This document shows, piece by piece, positions 25,440 through 32,746 of a stretch of 55,270 nt of DNA. The DNA comes from an uncultured Eubacteriales bacterium (GTDB lineage: Bacteria > Bacillota > Clostridia > Oscillospirales > Oscillospiraceae). Each line of letters opens with the position of its first letter. Position 1 is the first letter of the stretch. A model generated the notes under the pieces. It was not told where the DNA came from and did not search any database. It saw only the letters and a program-made list of their open reading frames with translations. Location: contig URDJ01000015.1 in the NCBI GenBank assembly GCA_900546615.1, positions 1 through 55,270 of the forward strand, in the 5' to 3' direction. A program made the position numbers and the translations under genes.

Positions 25440-26789
25440 TTAATTGTATGCCGCGGCCAGCCTTATGTGGCTCCATGTTCTGGTGTGCCAGCGCCAGAGG
25501 AACAGACCCGCGCGCAGGCATTCGTCGCAGGCCATCGCTATCCAGATGCCCGCAAGCCCCAGGCCCAGCGGCCCGGACAGCAGCACCCCGCCTCCGAAAG
25601 CCGTCAGCCACGCGCTTATCACGCATATCGTTATCGGGAACCTTATGTCCCCGCAGGCCTGCAGCGCCCGGCACATCACTATATTCACCGCCCGGCCCAG
25701 CTCCAGCGGTATCTCGATGAGCATTATGGTCTTTGCCAGAGCCAGCACCCCGGCATCGCTCGTGAATATCCGAAACAGCGGCTCGGCAAACAGGTACAGC
25801 AGCGTCGAGACCAGCGCCGAGATGCACACCGAGGCGTACATCGTCCGCCGCACGCATCTGTCCGTTGACTCCGTATCGCCTGCGCCCATGTACCGCGCAA
25901 CGACCACCTGCGCCGCCTGCGCCACCGCCAGCGCGAACATATACGACAGCATGGCGAACATGTTCGCGTACACCCTCGTATTTATGACAAACAGCTCGAA
26001 CCTGTTGCACACCGCCTGTATGCAGATCTGCGAGAGGTTATACGATATCGATTCCCCTCCCGAGGGGATGCCAATGTGCAGCAGTCCCCTGAACTGCCGC
26101 CTCGGAAACGGCCTGAGGCAGCCGGAGGATATCGCCTGCGCGCCGAAATAACGCCTGAACATCAGCGCTATCACCACGACGCCCGCGACCCTCGACAGCC
26201 CGCTCGATATCGCCGCGCCCGCGACGCCCAGCGCCGGAAGCCCGAACAGGCCGTTAATAAGCAGCGCGTTGCAGCCTATGTTCATCACGTTCACCAGCAC
26301 CGACACCAGCATCGTCTGCTTCATCAGCTGACTGCTCCTGAAAAACGCCGTGAACGTCAGGTACACCGCCTGGAACACCATCCCCGCGCCGATGATGCGG
26401 ATGTACACCACAGCCTCGTCGAATATCTCTACCGGCACGCTCATCATCCGGTATATCGGCTTGCACAGGAAGATGAGCACCGCGCTCACCGCAAGGCCGA
26501 ATATCAGGTTGGCCAGCAGCGACACCGTATATGTCTCACGCAGGCGGTCCGTGCTCTTTGCGCCGAGGTACTGCGATATCAGTATCGTCGCCGCGGTACA
26601 TATGACCGAAAATACGATGAGCAGCAGGTTCACTATCTGGTTCGCGTTCCCTATGGCGCCTACGAGGTCCTGATCGTACCAGCCGACCATGATCTGGTCC
26701 GCGTTGCCGACCAGCATCTGCAATATCAGCTCGATGAATATGGGCCATGACAGGCTCAATATGCTGTTTTCATGTCTCACACTTTTCAT
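25440..26789 (-). CDS. MATE-family efflux transporter
   Basis: A 449-residue membrane protein with twelve predicted segments in two related halves, the normal MATE size. Typical elements are SLSWPIFIELILQMLVGNADQIMVGW at the start of helix 1 and NIGCNALLINGLFGLPALGVAGAAIS before the midpoint. MATE proteins export drugs or metabolites in exchange for Na+ or H+; the cargo cannot be read. The ATG at 26789 has no Shine-Dalgarno sequence and lies about 9 bases past a consensus -10 box, so the mRNA may be leaderless. Confidence 0.93.
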   Translation of the reverse strand: MKSVRHENSILSLSWPIFIELILQMLVGNADQIMVGWYDQDLVGAIGNANQIVNLLLIVFSVICTAATILISQYLGAKSTDRLRETYTVSLLANLIFGLAVSAVLIFLCKPIYRMMSVPVEIFDEAVVYIRIIGAGMVFQAVYLTFTAFFRSSQLMKQTMLVSVLVNVMNIGCNALLINGLFGLPALGVAGAAISSGLSRVAGVVVIALMFRRYFGAQAISSGCLRPFPRRQFRGLLHIGIPSGGESISYNLSQICIQAVCNRFELFVINTRVYANMFAMLSYMFALAVAQAAQVVVARYMGAGDTESTDRCVRRTMYASVCISALVSTLLYLFAEPLFRIFTSDAGVLALAKTIMLIEIPLELGRAVNIVMCRALQACGDIRFPITICVISAWLTAFGGGVLLSGPLGLGLAGIWIAMACDECLRAGLFLWRWHTRTWSHIRLAAAYN

Positions 26790-26798
26790 AGCCGGTCA

Positions 26799-26826
26799 AT
26801 TATAGTTCCACCGCGCGAAAAGTCAA
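26799..26826 (-). promoter_or_regulatory. Strong promoter abutting the MATE start codon
   Basis: On the minus strand: TTGACT (26826-26821), 16-bp spacer, TATAAT (26804-26799). The ATG begins 10 bases after the last -10 base, leaving almost no 5' leader. Confidence 0.75.
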
Positions 26827-26905
26827 TCGGCGTTTTTAACGTAGTTTTTATACCTTCGCAGCCCCGCACCGTCATTCCACACAAAGACAGCAATCCGATG
26901 CGCTG

Positions 26906-26934
26906 TTGACAGCCGGTCCTGACTCAGTTACAAT
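26906..26934 (+). promoter_or_regulatory. Consensus promoter of csoR
   Basis: TTGACA (26906-26911), 17-bp spacer, TACAAT (26929-26934), 11 of 12 consensus bases. The CsoR-like operator follows at 26939-26954 over the expected transcription start. Confidence 0.85.
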
Positions 26935-26938
26935 ACAT

Positions 26939-26954
26939 ATACCCCTACAGGTAT
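26939..26954. promoter_or_regulatory. CsoR-type operator 1
   Basis: ATACCCCTACAGGTAT, an inverted repeat ATACC-N6-GGTAT placed between the -10 box and the GGAGG (26955-26959) of csoR. It is nearly identical to the palindrome ahead of the P-type ATPase gene, and matches the G/C-tract dyads bound by CsoR-family repressors. Confidence 0.75.
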
Positions 26955-26966
26955 GGAGGTCTTGCC

Positions 26967-27242
26967 ATGAGACAATGTATGGATGCCGACAACCTGCACC
27001 GCAGGCTGCGCAAAATAATCGGCCAGGTCCAGGCCATAGACCGCATGGTCGACGAGGACGTCCCCTGCGAGGACATACTCGCACAGATAAACGCCGCCAA
27101 ATCCGCCCTGCACCGTGCGGGTCAGGTGGTGCTCGAGGGCCACATCCGGCACTGCGTCCGCGACGGCATCGAGCACGGCGACGCTGACAGGACCATCGAG
27201 AGCTTCACCAAAGCCGTCGAGCGCTTCTCAAACATGGGCTGA
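26967..27242 (+). CDS. csoR: CsoR/RcnR-family metal-sensing repressor
   Basis: A 91-residue all-helical DUF156 protein. The copper-binding triad of CsoR is present as Cys34, His59 and Cys63 (DVPCEDIL and GHIRHC), which argues for Cu(I) over the Ni/Co sites of RcnR or the sulfide-sensing CstR pair. Apo-protein would bind the operators at 26939-26954 and 27311-27326 and let go on metal binding, so it represses itself and the ATPase. Arg/Gln residues of the DNA-binding surface (RRLRKIIGQVQAIDRM) are conserved. The metal is inferred from the ligand set. Confidence 0.9.
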   Translation: MRQCMDADNLHRRLRKIIGQVQAIDRMVDEDVPCEDILAQINAAKSALHRAGQVVLEGHIRHCVRDGIEHGDADRTIESFTKAVERFSNMG

Positions 27243-27269
27243 CGCCCCCATCTCCCCAGCCCGCCACCC

Positions 27270-27298
27270 TTGACAGGGAGAGCGGGCGGGTTTATATT
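27270..27298 (+). promoter_or_regulatory. Promoter of the P-type ATPase gene
   Basis: TTGACA (27270-27275), 17-bp spacer, TATATT (27293-27298); the second CsoR-like palindrome begins 12 bases downstream. Confidence 0.8.
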
Positions 27299-27310
27299 AT
27301 ATGTATACCC

Positions 27311-27326
27311 ATACCCCTATAGGTAT
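27311..27326. promoter_or_regulatory. CsoR-type operator 2
   Basis: ATACCCCTATAGGTAT, the same ATACC-N6-GGTAT dyad as operator 1 with one base changed, between the -10 box and the AAGGTGG ribosome site of the ATPase gene. A further GTATACCC half-site lies just upstream (27303-27310). Confidence 0.75.
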
Positions 27327-27343
27327 ATGAAAGGTGGATGTAT

Positions 27344-29206
27344 ATGGAGAAGCTGGAGGCCCTGCTGGAGTGGGGCGGAGTCAGGAAGGACATTGCCTGT
27401 CTGGTACTTGGCGGGATATCCCTGCTGGTCAGCATATTCCGGATGGCGCCGGCACTCCCCTTCGACCCTGCGTGGGTCGCCATAGTCCTCTGCGGGCTGC
27501 CCATCATACTCGAGGCGGTCATTGGCCTTGTAACGGCCTTCGATATCAAGGCCGACGTGCTGGTCTCCATGGCGCTCATAGCCTCGGTCGCCATCGGGGA
27601 GGATTTCGCGGCAGGTGAGGTGGCCTTCATCATGCAGCTCGGCGCGCTGCTGGAGGACCTGACCGTCGCAAGGGCTCGCGCGGGCATAGAAAAGCTCGTG
27701 CAGCTCACGCCCCAGACCGCGCGGGTCATCAGGGACGGTACAGAGCTTATAATTTCGGCGCAGGAGGTACTGGTCGGCGATATCCTGCGCGTCCTGCCCG
27801 GAGAGACGATACCGGTGGACGGGGTGATTGTCTCCGGCAGCACCTCCGTCAATCAGGCGGTCATGACCGGCGAGAGCCTGCCCGTGGACAAGGGCGCGGG
27901 CGACGAGGTCTCGAGCGGCACGGTGAACCAGTTCGGCTCCTTCGACATGCGCGCGTCCAGGGTCGGCGAGGACAGCTCCATCCAGCGCATGGTGCGCCTC
28001 GTGCAGTCTGCCGACGCGGGAAAAGCGAAGATCGTCAGGCTTGCCGACCGCTGGGCGACCTGGATAGTTGTGACCGCACTGGTCGCCGCTGCCGGGACCT
28101 GGGCGGTGACGGGCGAGGTCATACGGGCTGTGACGATACTGGTAGTATTCTGCCCCTGCGCGCTCGTGCTCGCGACGCCCACGGCTATCATGGCGGCCAT
28201 CGGCAACGCGACGAAGCACGGGTTCCTCGTCCGCGAGGGCGATGCGCTCGAGCGGCTTGCAGCTGTCCGGCTCGTCTGCTTCGACAAGACAGGCACGCTG
28301 ACGACCGGCAGGCCCGAGGTCGCGGCTGTCAGGAGCTTTTCCGATGAAATGACGGACACCGGGCTGTACCGCCTCGCGGCGAGCGTGGAGGCACGCAGCG
28401 AGCATCCGCTGGGCAGGGCCATAGTCTCCGGCTGGCGCGCAAACGGCGGTGAACCTGATGCGGTTGAGGATTTTGCAATGCTCCCCGGCCGGGGCGTGTG
28501 CGCCATGACCGGCTCCCGGCGCGTGCTGGCGGGGAATCCCGAGCTGCTCGCCTCCGAGGGCGCGGCCCCGGGCGAGGAGATGCTCGCGGCGGCGGAGGAG
28601 TATCGCGAGCGCGGCTGCACGGTCATCTACATAGCCGTCTCCGGTGCGGCGGCGGGCTTCATAGCCCTCTCAGATACGCTGCGCCCCGGCATGGAGGACA
28701 CGATAAGCGCCGTGCGCGAGGCCGGGGCCGAGCCGGTGCTGCTCACCGGCGACCACAAAAACGCCGCCGAGACGATAGCACGCGAGCTGGGCATAACCGA
28801 GTACAAATACGAGTGCCTGCCCGAGGACAAGCTGGCCTGGATTGACAACTCCCAGCGCGACGGCAGTCCCGTCTGCATGATAGGCGATGGCATAAACGAC
28901 GCCCCGGCGCTCAAGATGGCCAGCACAGGCATAGCCATGGGGGGCGTGGGCAGCGACATAGCCATAGACGCCGCAGACATAGCGCTCGTTAACGACGAGA
29001 TAACGGAGCTTCCCCATCTGCTGCGGCTCTCCCGGCGAATGATGCGCACCATCCGCCTGAATCTGAGCTTTTCCATGGCGCTGAACTTCGCCGCCATCGC
29101 GCTGGCCATGACGGGCATACTCGACCCCGTTGTCGGCGCACTCGTACACAACGCCGGTTCAGTGGCCGTCATAGTGAACTCCTCCCTGCTGCTCAAGTGG
29201 AAATGA
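27344..29206 (+). CDS. Heavy-metal P1B-type ATPase without metal-binding N-domain
   Basis: A 620-residue exporter. Visible landmarks are the TGES loop (MTGESLPVDKG), membrane metal site FCPCALVLATP, phosphorylation site CFDKTGTLTTG, HP locus (SEHPLG) and hinge GDGINDAPAL. It starts directly with membrane helices; there is no CxxC domain. The last helices contain LVHNAGSVAVIVNSSLLLKW, which differs from the NPxxAxxAMxxSS pattern of copper ATPases and looks more like the HN-xSSV group (e.g. mycobacterial CtpC/CtpD), so the metal is uncertain despite the CsoR neighbour. ATG 27344 is chosen because AAGGTGG is 6 bases upstream; ATG 27338 touches it. Confidence 0.93.
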   Translation: MEKLEALLEWGGVRKDIACLVLGGISLLVSIFRMAPALPFDPAWVAIVLCGLPIILEAVIGLVTAFDIKADVLVSMALIASVAIGEDFAAGEVAFIMQLGALLEDLTVARARAGIEKLVQLTPQTARVIRDGTELIISAQEVLVGDILRVLPGETIPVDGVIVSGSTSVNQAVMTGESLPVDKGAGDEVSSGTVNQFGSFDMRASRVGEDSSIQRMVRLVQSADAGKAKIVRLADRWATWIVVTALVAAAGTWAVTGEVIRAVTILVVFCPCALVLATPTAIMAAIGNATKHGFLVREGDALERLAAVRLVCFDKTGTLTTGRPEVAAVRSFSDEMTDTGLYRLAASVEARSEHPLGRAIVSGWRANGGEPDAVEDFAMLPGRGVCAMTGSRRVLAGNPELLASEGAAPGEEMLAAAEEYRERGCTVIYIAVSGAAAGFIALSDTLRPGMEDTISAVREAGAEPVLLTGDHKNAAETIARELGITEYKYECLPEDKLAWIDNSQRDGSPVCMIGDGINDAPALKMASTGIAMGGVGSDIAIDAADIALVNDEITELPHLLRLSRRMMRTIRLNLSFSMALNFAAIALAMTGILDPVVGALVHNAGSVAVIVNSSLLLKWK

Positions 29207-29217
29207 CAGATGAATAA

Positions 29218-29258
29218 ATAAACAAGGCCGCGGTCATAATGACCGCGGCCTTGTTTAT
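29218..29258. terminator. 19-bp perfect bidirectional terminator
   Basis: Arms 29218-29236 and 29240-29258 are perfect complements around a TAA loop, with a GGCCGCGGTCA core. It lies between the convergent ATPase gene and tRNA-Thr; on the minus strand it ends TTGTTTATTTATT. Confidence 0.85.
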
Positions 29259-29261
29259 GGA

Positions 29262-29333
29262 GCTGGCAATGTGACTCGAACACACGACCTGCTGATTACG
29301 AATCAGCTGCTCTACCGACTGAGCTATGCCAGC
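29262..29333 (-). tRNA. tRNA-Thr (anticodon CGT)
   Basis: A 72-nt cloverleaf on the minus strand: 7-bp acceptor stem GCTGGCA/TGCCAGC, D arm GCTC/GAGC, anticodon stem GCTGA/TCAGC with loop TTCGTAA, so anticodon CGT reading ACG, and T arm with TTCGAGT loop (one G-U pair). CCA is not encoded. Confidence 0.95.
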
Positions 29334-29808
29334 ACGCTTGCGCGCTTATGGATTCTAGCACATCTCCACGTCAAAGTCAATATCCCGTGTTGGATTATTT
29401 TTGATTACTCTCTGTTGATTTGAATGAAAGATCTCACTGGATTCGCGACAAGTTACAGTACAAACTGCTGTCAAGTGACAAATATCGACGAGTTTTTCGC
29501 AAATATTTTGTACGATCGGCATCTTGACTCCGTACCACTGATGCCGCTCATATCGGTCCCCCGAAAGGCCAAATCGGTTTACATAAGCACAGCTGTTAAA
29601 AGTTTTGCGGAGAGTAATACACATTATCAACAATGTTATCAACATTGTTTTTGCCTTATTTCGTCGCCTTTTCAAGCACATTTACCACATTATTCAAATT
29701 CCGCGATCGATACTGCGCTGTAATTATTCTTTAAAAAATCCTTTACATAATCATTACCCACAGCGCTTACCGCGGGGCGGCAGCGGCGATTTTGAAGGAT
29801 CGCATTCA
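29334..29808. other. AT-rich noncoding island of about 475 bp
   Basis: No convincing gene: reading frames here have atypical residues and no ribosome site. It is clearly richer in A/T than both flanks. It holds a pair of TTATCAACA sequences (29624-29632 and 29636-29644), each one base off the DnaA box TTATCCACA, overlapping a perfect 9-bp inverted repeat (29629-29637 with 29641-29649) followed by a short T run. The rest shows no structure that I can name. Confidence 0.6.
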
Positions 29809-30480
29809 TCAATAAAAGCCGCAGTTGCGCATTGAAGTGTATTCGCGGCCGGAGACTATGAAATGGTCGATGAGGTCTATGCCCACCGCGCCGAGCCCGC
29901 TCCTGAGTTCTTCTGTCAGGCGTTCATCCTCAACGGAGGGCAGGGGCGGTCTGCTTATGTGGTTATGGCAGGCTATGACGCCGCCGGCGTCCATCGTGAG
30001 CGCGAGCTCGACTATCTTCCGCGCCTCGACATTCGTGGCGCAGGAGACTCCCCTGCCGACCTCACAGCAGTTTATAACGTTTCTCTTTTTGTCGAGGAAG
30101 ACGGCGAGGAACACTTCGTCATGCTCGCAGATGAACATCGGCGTTATGAAGCTGCCTGCCGTATCCACACAGTCTATGTGCGTACCCGGCCGCTTTTTCA
30201 TGGCATATCTGCGGCACATGTCGGGTATCAGCCTCAGAAATATGGCCGTCTCGGTGCCTACGCCCTTGACGGAGGTAAGGTCTGTTATCGAGGCGTCCAT
30301 GATGCGGTCCAGGCTGCCGAAACGGTCGAGCAGCCTGTGGGCCAGCTCATTCGTGTCCCGCCTCGGCAGGGTATAGAACAGCAGAAGCTCCAGCGCCGTC
30401 ACGTCGTTGAAGCTGCTCGGTCCAGAGATCATGAAACGCTCTCTCAGGCGCTCCCTGTGTCCCTTATGCACGTCCGACAT
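29809..30480 (-). CDS. radC: RadC-family JAB-domain protein
   Basis: A 223-residue protein with an N-terminal UPF0758/HhH region (LTSVKGVGTETAIFLRLIP) and a C-terminal JAB metalloprotease-like domain with a complete JAMM motif HNHISRPPLPSVED (HxH-x7-S-x2-D). The canonical family form is HNHPSGDPTPS; the ISRPPLPS version is unusual but keeps the metal ligands. Despite its name, a repair function of RadC is unproven. It is the last gene of the uvrB-to-radC transcript and starts 3 bases after tsaD. Confidence 0.9.
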   Translation of the reverse strand: MSDVHKGHRERLRERFMISGPSSFNDVTALELLLFYTLPRRDTNELAHRLLDRFGSLDRIMDASITDLTSVKGVGTETAIFLRLIPDMCRRYAMKKRPGTHIDCVDTAGSFITPMFICEHDEVFLAVFLDKKRNVINCCEVGRGVSCATNVEARKIVELALTMDAGGVIACHNHISRPPLPSVEDERLTEELRSGLGAVGIDLIDHFIVSGREYTSMRNCGFY

Positions 30481-30483
30481 TGG

Positions 30484-31485
30484 TCACAGCTCCATTGTTG
30501 CATATGCGTTCAGCTCGCTGCCTGCGGTGCTGCCCGCAAGGTATTCGTAGTACGCCTGCGCGCCTATCATCGCCGCGTTGTCGCCGCAGAGCTTCAGCGG
30601 CGGGATATACAGCTTCGCGCCCTCGCGTTCCGCCGCCGCTGCGAAGTCCCGGCGTATCCGCGAGTTCGCCGCGACGCCGCCCGCCACGACTATGGTCTTA
30701 TACCCCAGCTCGCGCGCCGCCTGCATCGTCCTCGGCACAAGACTGTCGCTCACCGCTTTGCAGAAGCTCGCCGCGAGGCCCTCACGGTCTATCTCTTCCC
30801 CGCGCTGCTCGGCGCCGTGTACCAGATTGATGACCGCCGTCTTGAGGCCGGAAAAGCTCATGTCATACGGGCTGCCCTCGATATGGGCCTGCGGCATCGG
30901 GTACCTTGTGTCGTCCCCCTTCTGGGACAGCTCGTCAAGCGGCCTTCCGCCCGGATAGGGCAGGCCGAGCACGCGCGCGGTCTTGTCGAAGCACTCCCCC
31001 GCCGCGTCGTCCCTTGTTGAGCCGAGTATCCTTATATCTGTATAGTCCCGCACATCCGCGATGAGCGTGTTCCCGCCCGAGATGGCGAGGCACAGGAAAG
31101 GCGGCTTCAGCTCGGGAAAGGCCAGATAATTTGCCGCAATGTGGCCCCTTATATGGTGCACGGGTATGAGCGGAACGCCAAGCGCCATGGCGGCAGCTTT
31201 GGCGAAGTTCACGCCCACGAGCAGCGCGCCGATAAGCCCCGGCGCGTAGGTGACGGCCACGGCGTCTATGTCCTTCTTCTCCAGCCCCGCGACCTGCAGG
31301 GCGCGCTCGGCGAGGTAGGAAATGACCTCGACATGGCTGCGCGAGGCGATCTCCGGCACCACGCCGCCGTACACGGCGTGCAGGTCGGCCTGAGAAAAGA
31401 CCTGATCGGTCAAAAGCTCCCTTCCGTCCCGGACGAGAGCCACGGCGGTCTCGTCACAGGAGGATTCAACTGCGAGTATCAGCAT
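30484..31485 (-). CDS. tsaD: tRNA threonylcarbamoyladenosine biosynthesis protein TsaD
   Basis: A 333-residue ASKHA-fold protein that transfers threonylcarbamoyl onto A37 of ANN-reading tRNAs, working with TsaB and TsaE (not encoded here). Motifs: ESSCDETAVALV at the start, metal ligands His111 and His115 (HHIRGH), ISGGNT, and GGVAANSRIR near the C-terminus. The ATG at 31485 matches the family N-terminus (MLILAVESSCDETA); a much longer in-frame extension reads back through rimI in another frame and is not real. It overlaps the rimI stop by 7 bases. Confidence 0.97.
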   Translation of the reverse strand: MLILAVESSCDETAVALVRDGRELLTDQVFSQADLHAVYGGVVPEIASRSHVEVISYLAERALQVAGLEKKDIDAVAVTYAPGLIGALLVGVNFAKAAAMALGVPLIPVHHIRGHIAANYLAFPELKPPFLCLAISGGNTLIADVRDYTDIRILGSTRDDAAGECFDKTARVLGLPYPGGRPLDELSQKGDDTRYPMPQAHIEGSPYDMSFSGLKTAVINLVHGAEQRGEEIDREGLAASFCKAVSDSLVPRTMQAARELGYKTIVVAGGVAANSRIRRDFAAAAEREGAKLYIPPLKLCGDNAAMIGAQAYYEYLAGSTAGSELNAYATMEL

Positions 31486-31934
31486 TGCGGTTCCTTCCTT
31501 ACTAAATATAGATCCATTATTATTGCGTCCTCGGCCGGTTTCTCGTAGTAGCCCGGCCTGACGCCCACCTTTTGAAAGCCCCTGGCCTCGTATAGCCGTA
31601 TGGCAGGCTCGTTCGAGCGCCTCACCTCGAGGCTGAGGAAGCTGAGTCCGAGCGCTGCGGCCCTTGTAACCGTCTCGTCTATGAGCGCCGAAGCCACGCC
31701 CCGGCGTCTGAACTCCGGAGCCGTACACACGTTTGAGATATATCCCTCGTCCAGCACGTACTGCAGGCCCATGTAGCCCGCGAAGCGGCCGTCTTCCTCG
31801 GCGGCCAGCATGAGCTTGCCCTCGCCACTGAGCTGGCTTCTTATTATCTCCTCTGTCCAGGGCGTTGTAAAGCACTCTCGCTCGAGCCGGGCGATCTCCG
31901 GCACGTCCTGCGGCACGGCGTCACGTATCCTCAT
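31479..31934 (-). CDS. rimI: Ribosomal protein S18-alanine N-acetyltransferase family protein
   Basis: A 151-residue GNAT. It has the acetyl-CoA loop RRRGVAS (in CTAPEFRRRGVASALI), the RimI-type LSLEVRRSNEPAIRLYEARGF segment and the C-terminal GVRPGYYEKPAEDAIIM. RimI acetylates the N-terminus of S18 and perhaps other proteins. It is next to tsaD, the classical bacterial order, and overlaps the upstream zincin gene by 14 bases. Confidence 0.93.
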   Translation of the reverse strand: MRIRDAVPQDVPEIARLERECFTTPWTEEIIRSQLSGEGKLMLAAEEDGRFAGYMGLQYVLDEGYISNVCTAPEFRRRGVASALIDETVTRAAALGLSFLSLEVRRSNEPAIRLYEARGFQKVGVRPGYYEKPAEDAIIMDLYLVRKEPQC

Positions 31935-32745
31935 CGCCGGTCTCCCCCATCAGCTCGTCCATGAGGCAGCGGATCTCCTCAGCGATACGCCCGGCGAGGC
32001 GGTTCCATGCCCCCTGCGTCTCAAGCTTCGGCGTCCTTATATCGCTCTCGCCGAGGCAGATGATGCGCTCGTCAAACTCCGGCCAACGCTCAGCGAGACT
32101 GTCGCCCTGCTCCTCGGTCATGCACAGGGCCACGTCGTAGCTCTCGAGCAGTTTCCTGTCCACGCATCTTGGCCTGAGCTTCGAGATATCCACGCCGTAG
32201 AGCGCGGCGGCCTTCACAGCCTTCGCGTTCATGTGCTCCGCCGGCGTCTCATTTGCCCCGGCGTAGCTGGAGCTGAGGTCGGGGCAGCCCCTGTCAAGCG
32301 CCGCGTGGCCGAACATGACGCTTGCCATCGGCGCCAGCCCCGCGCCGTCCGCGTCCACGAACAGCACGCTGCTCGCCTCGAGCGGCTCATATTCCAGACC
32401 CGAGAGCAGCTTTGCCACGTGCTCTGCGTCCCATTTCTCAAGGCTCCGGTCGCAGGCCAGCGACTCGATGTGGTGTGTCAGCTCATGCTTGAGCGTCTTT
32501 GTGAGTTCCCGTTTCCAGCGCTCCGGCGGCGCGTTCCGGTACCGCTCCTTAAACGAGCCGTAGTATATCTCCACGTGCCTGCCCATCTGGTCCACGATAT
32601 ACATGCCCATGACCAGCAGCCCGTGCTCGTCCGTGCGCCGGGACGGGATGAGGTTCACGCCTCCGTTTAGTTTATCGAATATCTCCTGTGGCAGCTCGTC
32701 TACGGCCTCGTCCAGCATGGTGGCTGCTTCTTCAAACGTCACCAT
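31921..32745 (-). CDS. Zincin (DUF1025-type) fused to a degenerate low-molecular-weight phosphatase domain
   Basis: A 274-residue fusion. Residues 1-115 are a minimal metalloprotease of the DUF1025/Zincin_1 type, with HELTHHIE (His87, Glu88, His91) after a TLK lead. Residues 124-270 align over their length with low-molecular-weight protein tyrosine phosphatase/arsenate reductase: VLFV...PMASVMF corresponds to VLFVCTGNTCRSPMAEALF and the following SYAG, NAKAVKAAALYGVDIS and YDVALCMT blocks also match. The phosphate loop is destroyed: the catalytic Cys is Asp131 and the Arg is Leu137. The domain therefore cannot act as a Cys-phosphatase. Start 32745 lies one base beyond the polA stop. Function unknown; a peptidase guided by a binding domain is a guess. 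Confidence 0.82.
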   Translation of the reverse strand: MVTFEEAATMLDEAVDELPQEIFDKLNGGVNLIPSRRTDEHGLLVMGMYIVDQMGRHVEIYYGSFKERYRNAPPERWKRELTKTLKHELTHHIESLACDRSLEKWDAEHVAKLLSGLEYEPLEASSVLFVDADGAGLAPMASVMFGHAALDRGCPDLSSSYAGANETPAEHMNAKAVKAAALYGVDISKLRPRCVDRKLLESYDVALCMTEEQGDSLAERWPEFDERIICLGESDIRTPKLETQGAWNRLAGRIAEEIRCLMDELMGETGDEDT

Positions 32746-32746
32746 C

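Noticed and set aside
29624..29650. Replication origin suggested by two TTATCAACA sites
   Set aside because: Only two imperfect boxes, no AT-rich 13-mers array, and no dnaA, dnaN or rpmH nearby. Kept only as a possible DnaA-binding site.
29355..29681. A 108-codon frame on the minus strand in the AT-rich island
   Set aside because: No ribosome site, codon use unlike the neighbours, no recognisable domain, and it spans the DnaA-box-like dyad.
30484..31875. A longer tsaD reading frame with about 130 extra N-terminal residues
   Set aside because: The extension overlaps rimI in another frame, and the TsaD family begins at MLILAVESSCDE, which has its own start at 31485.
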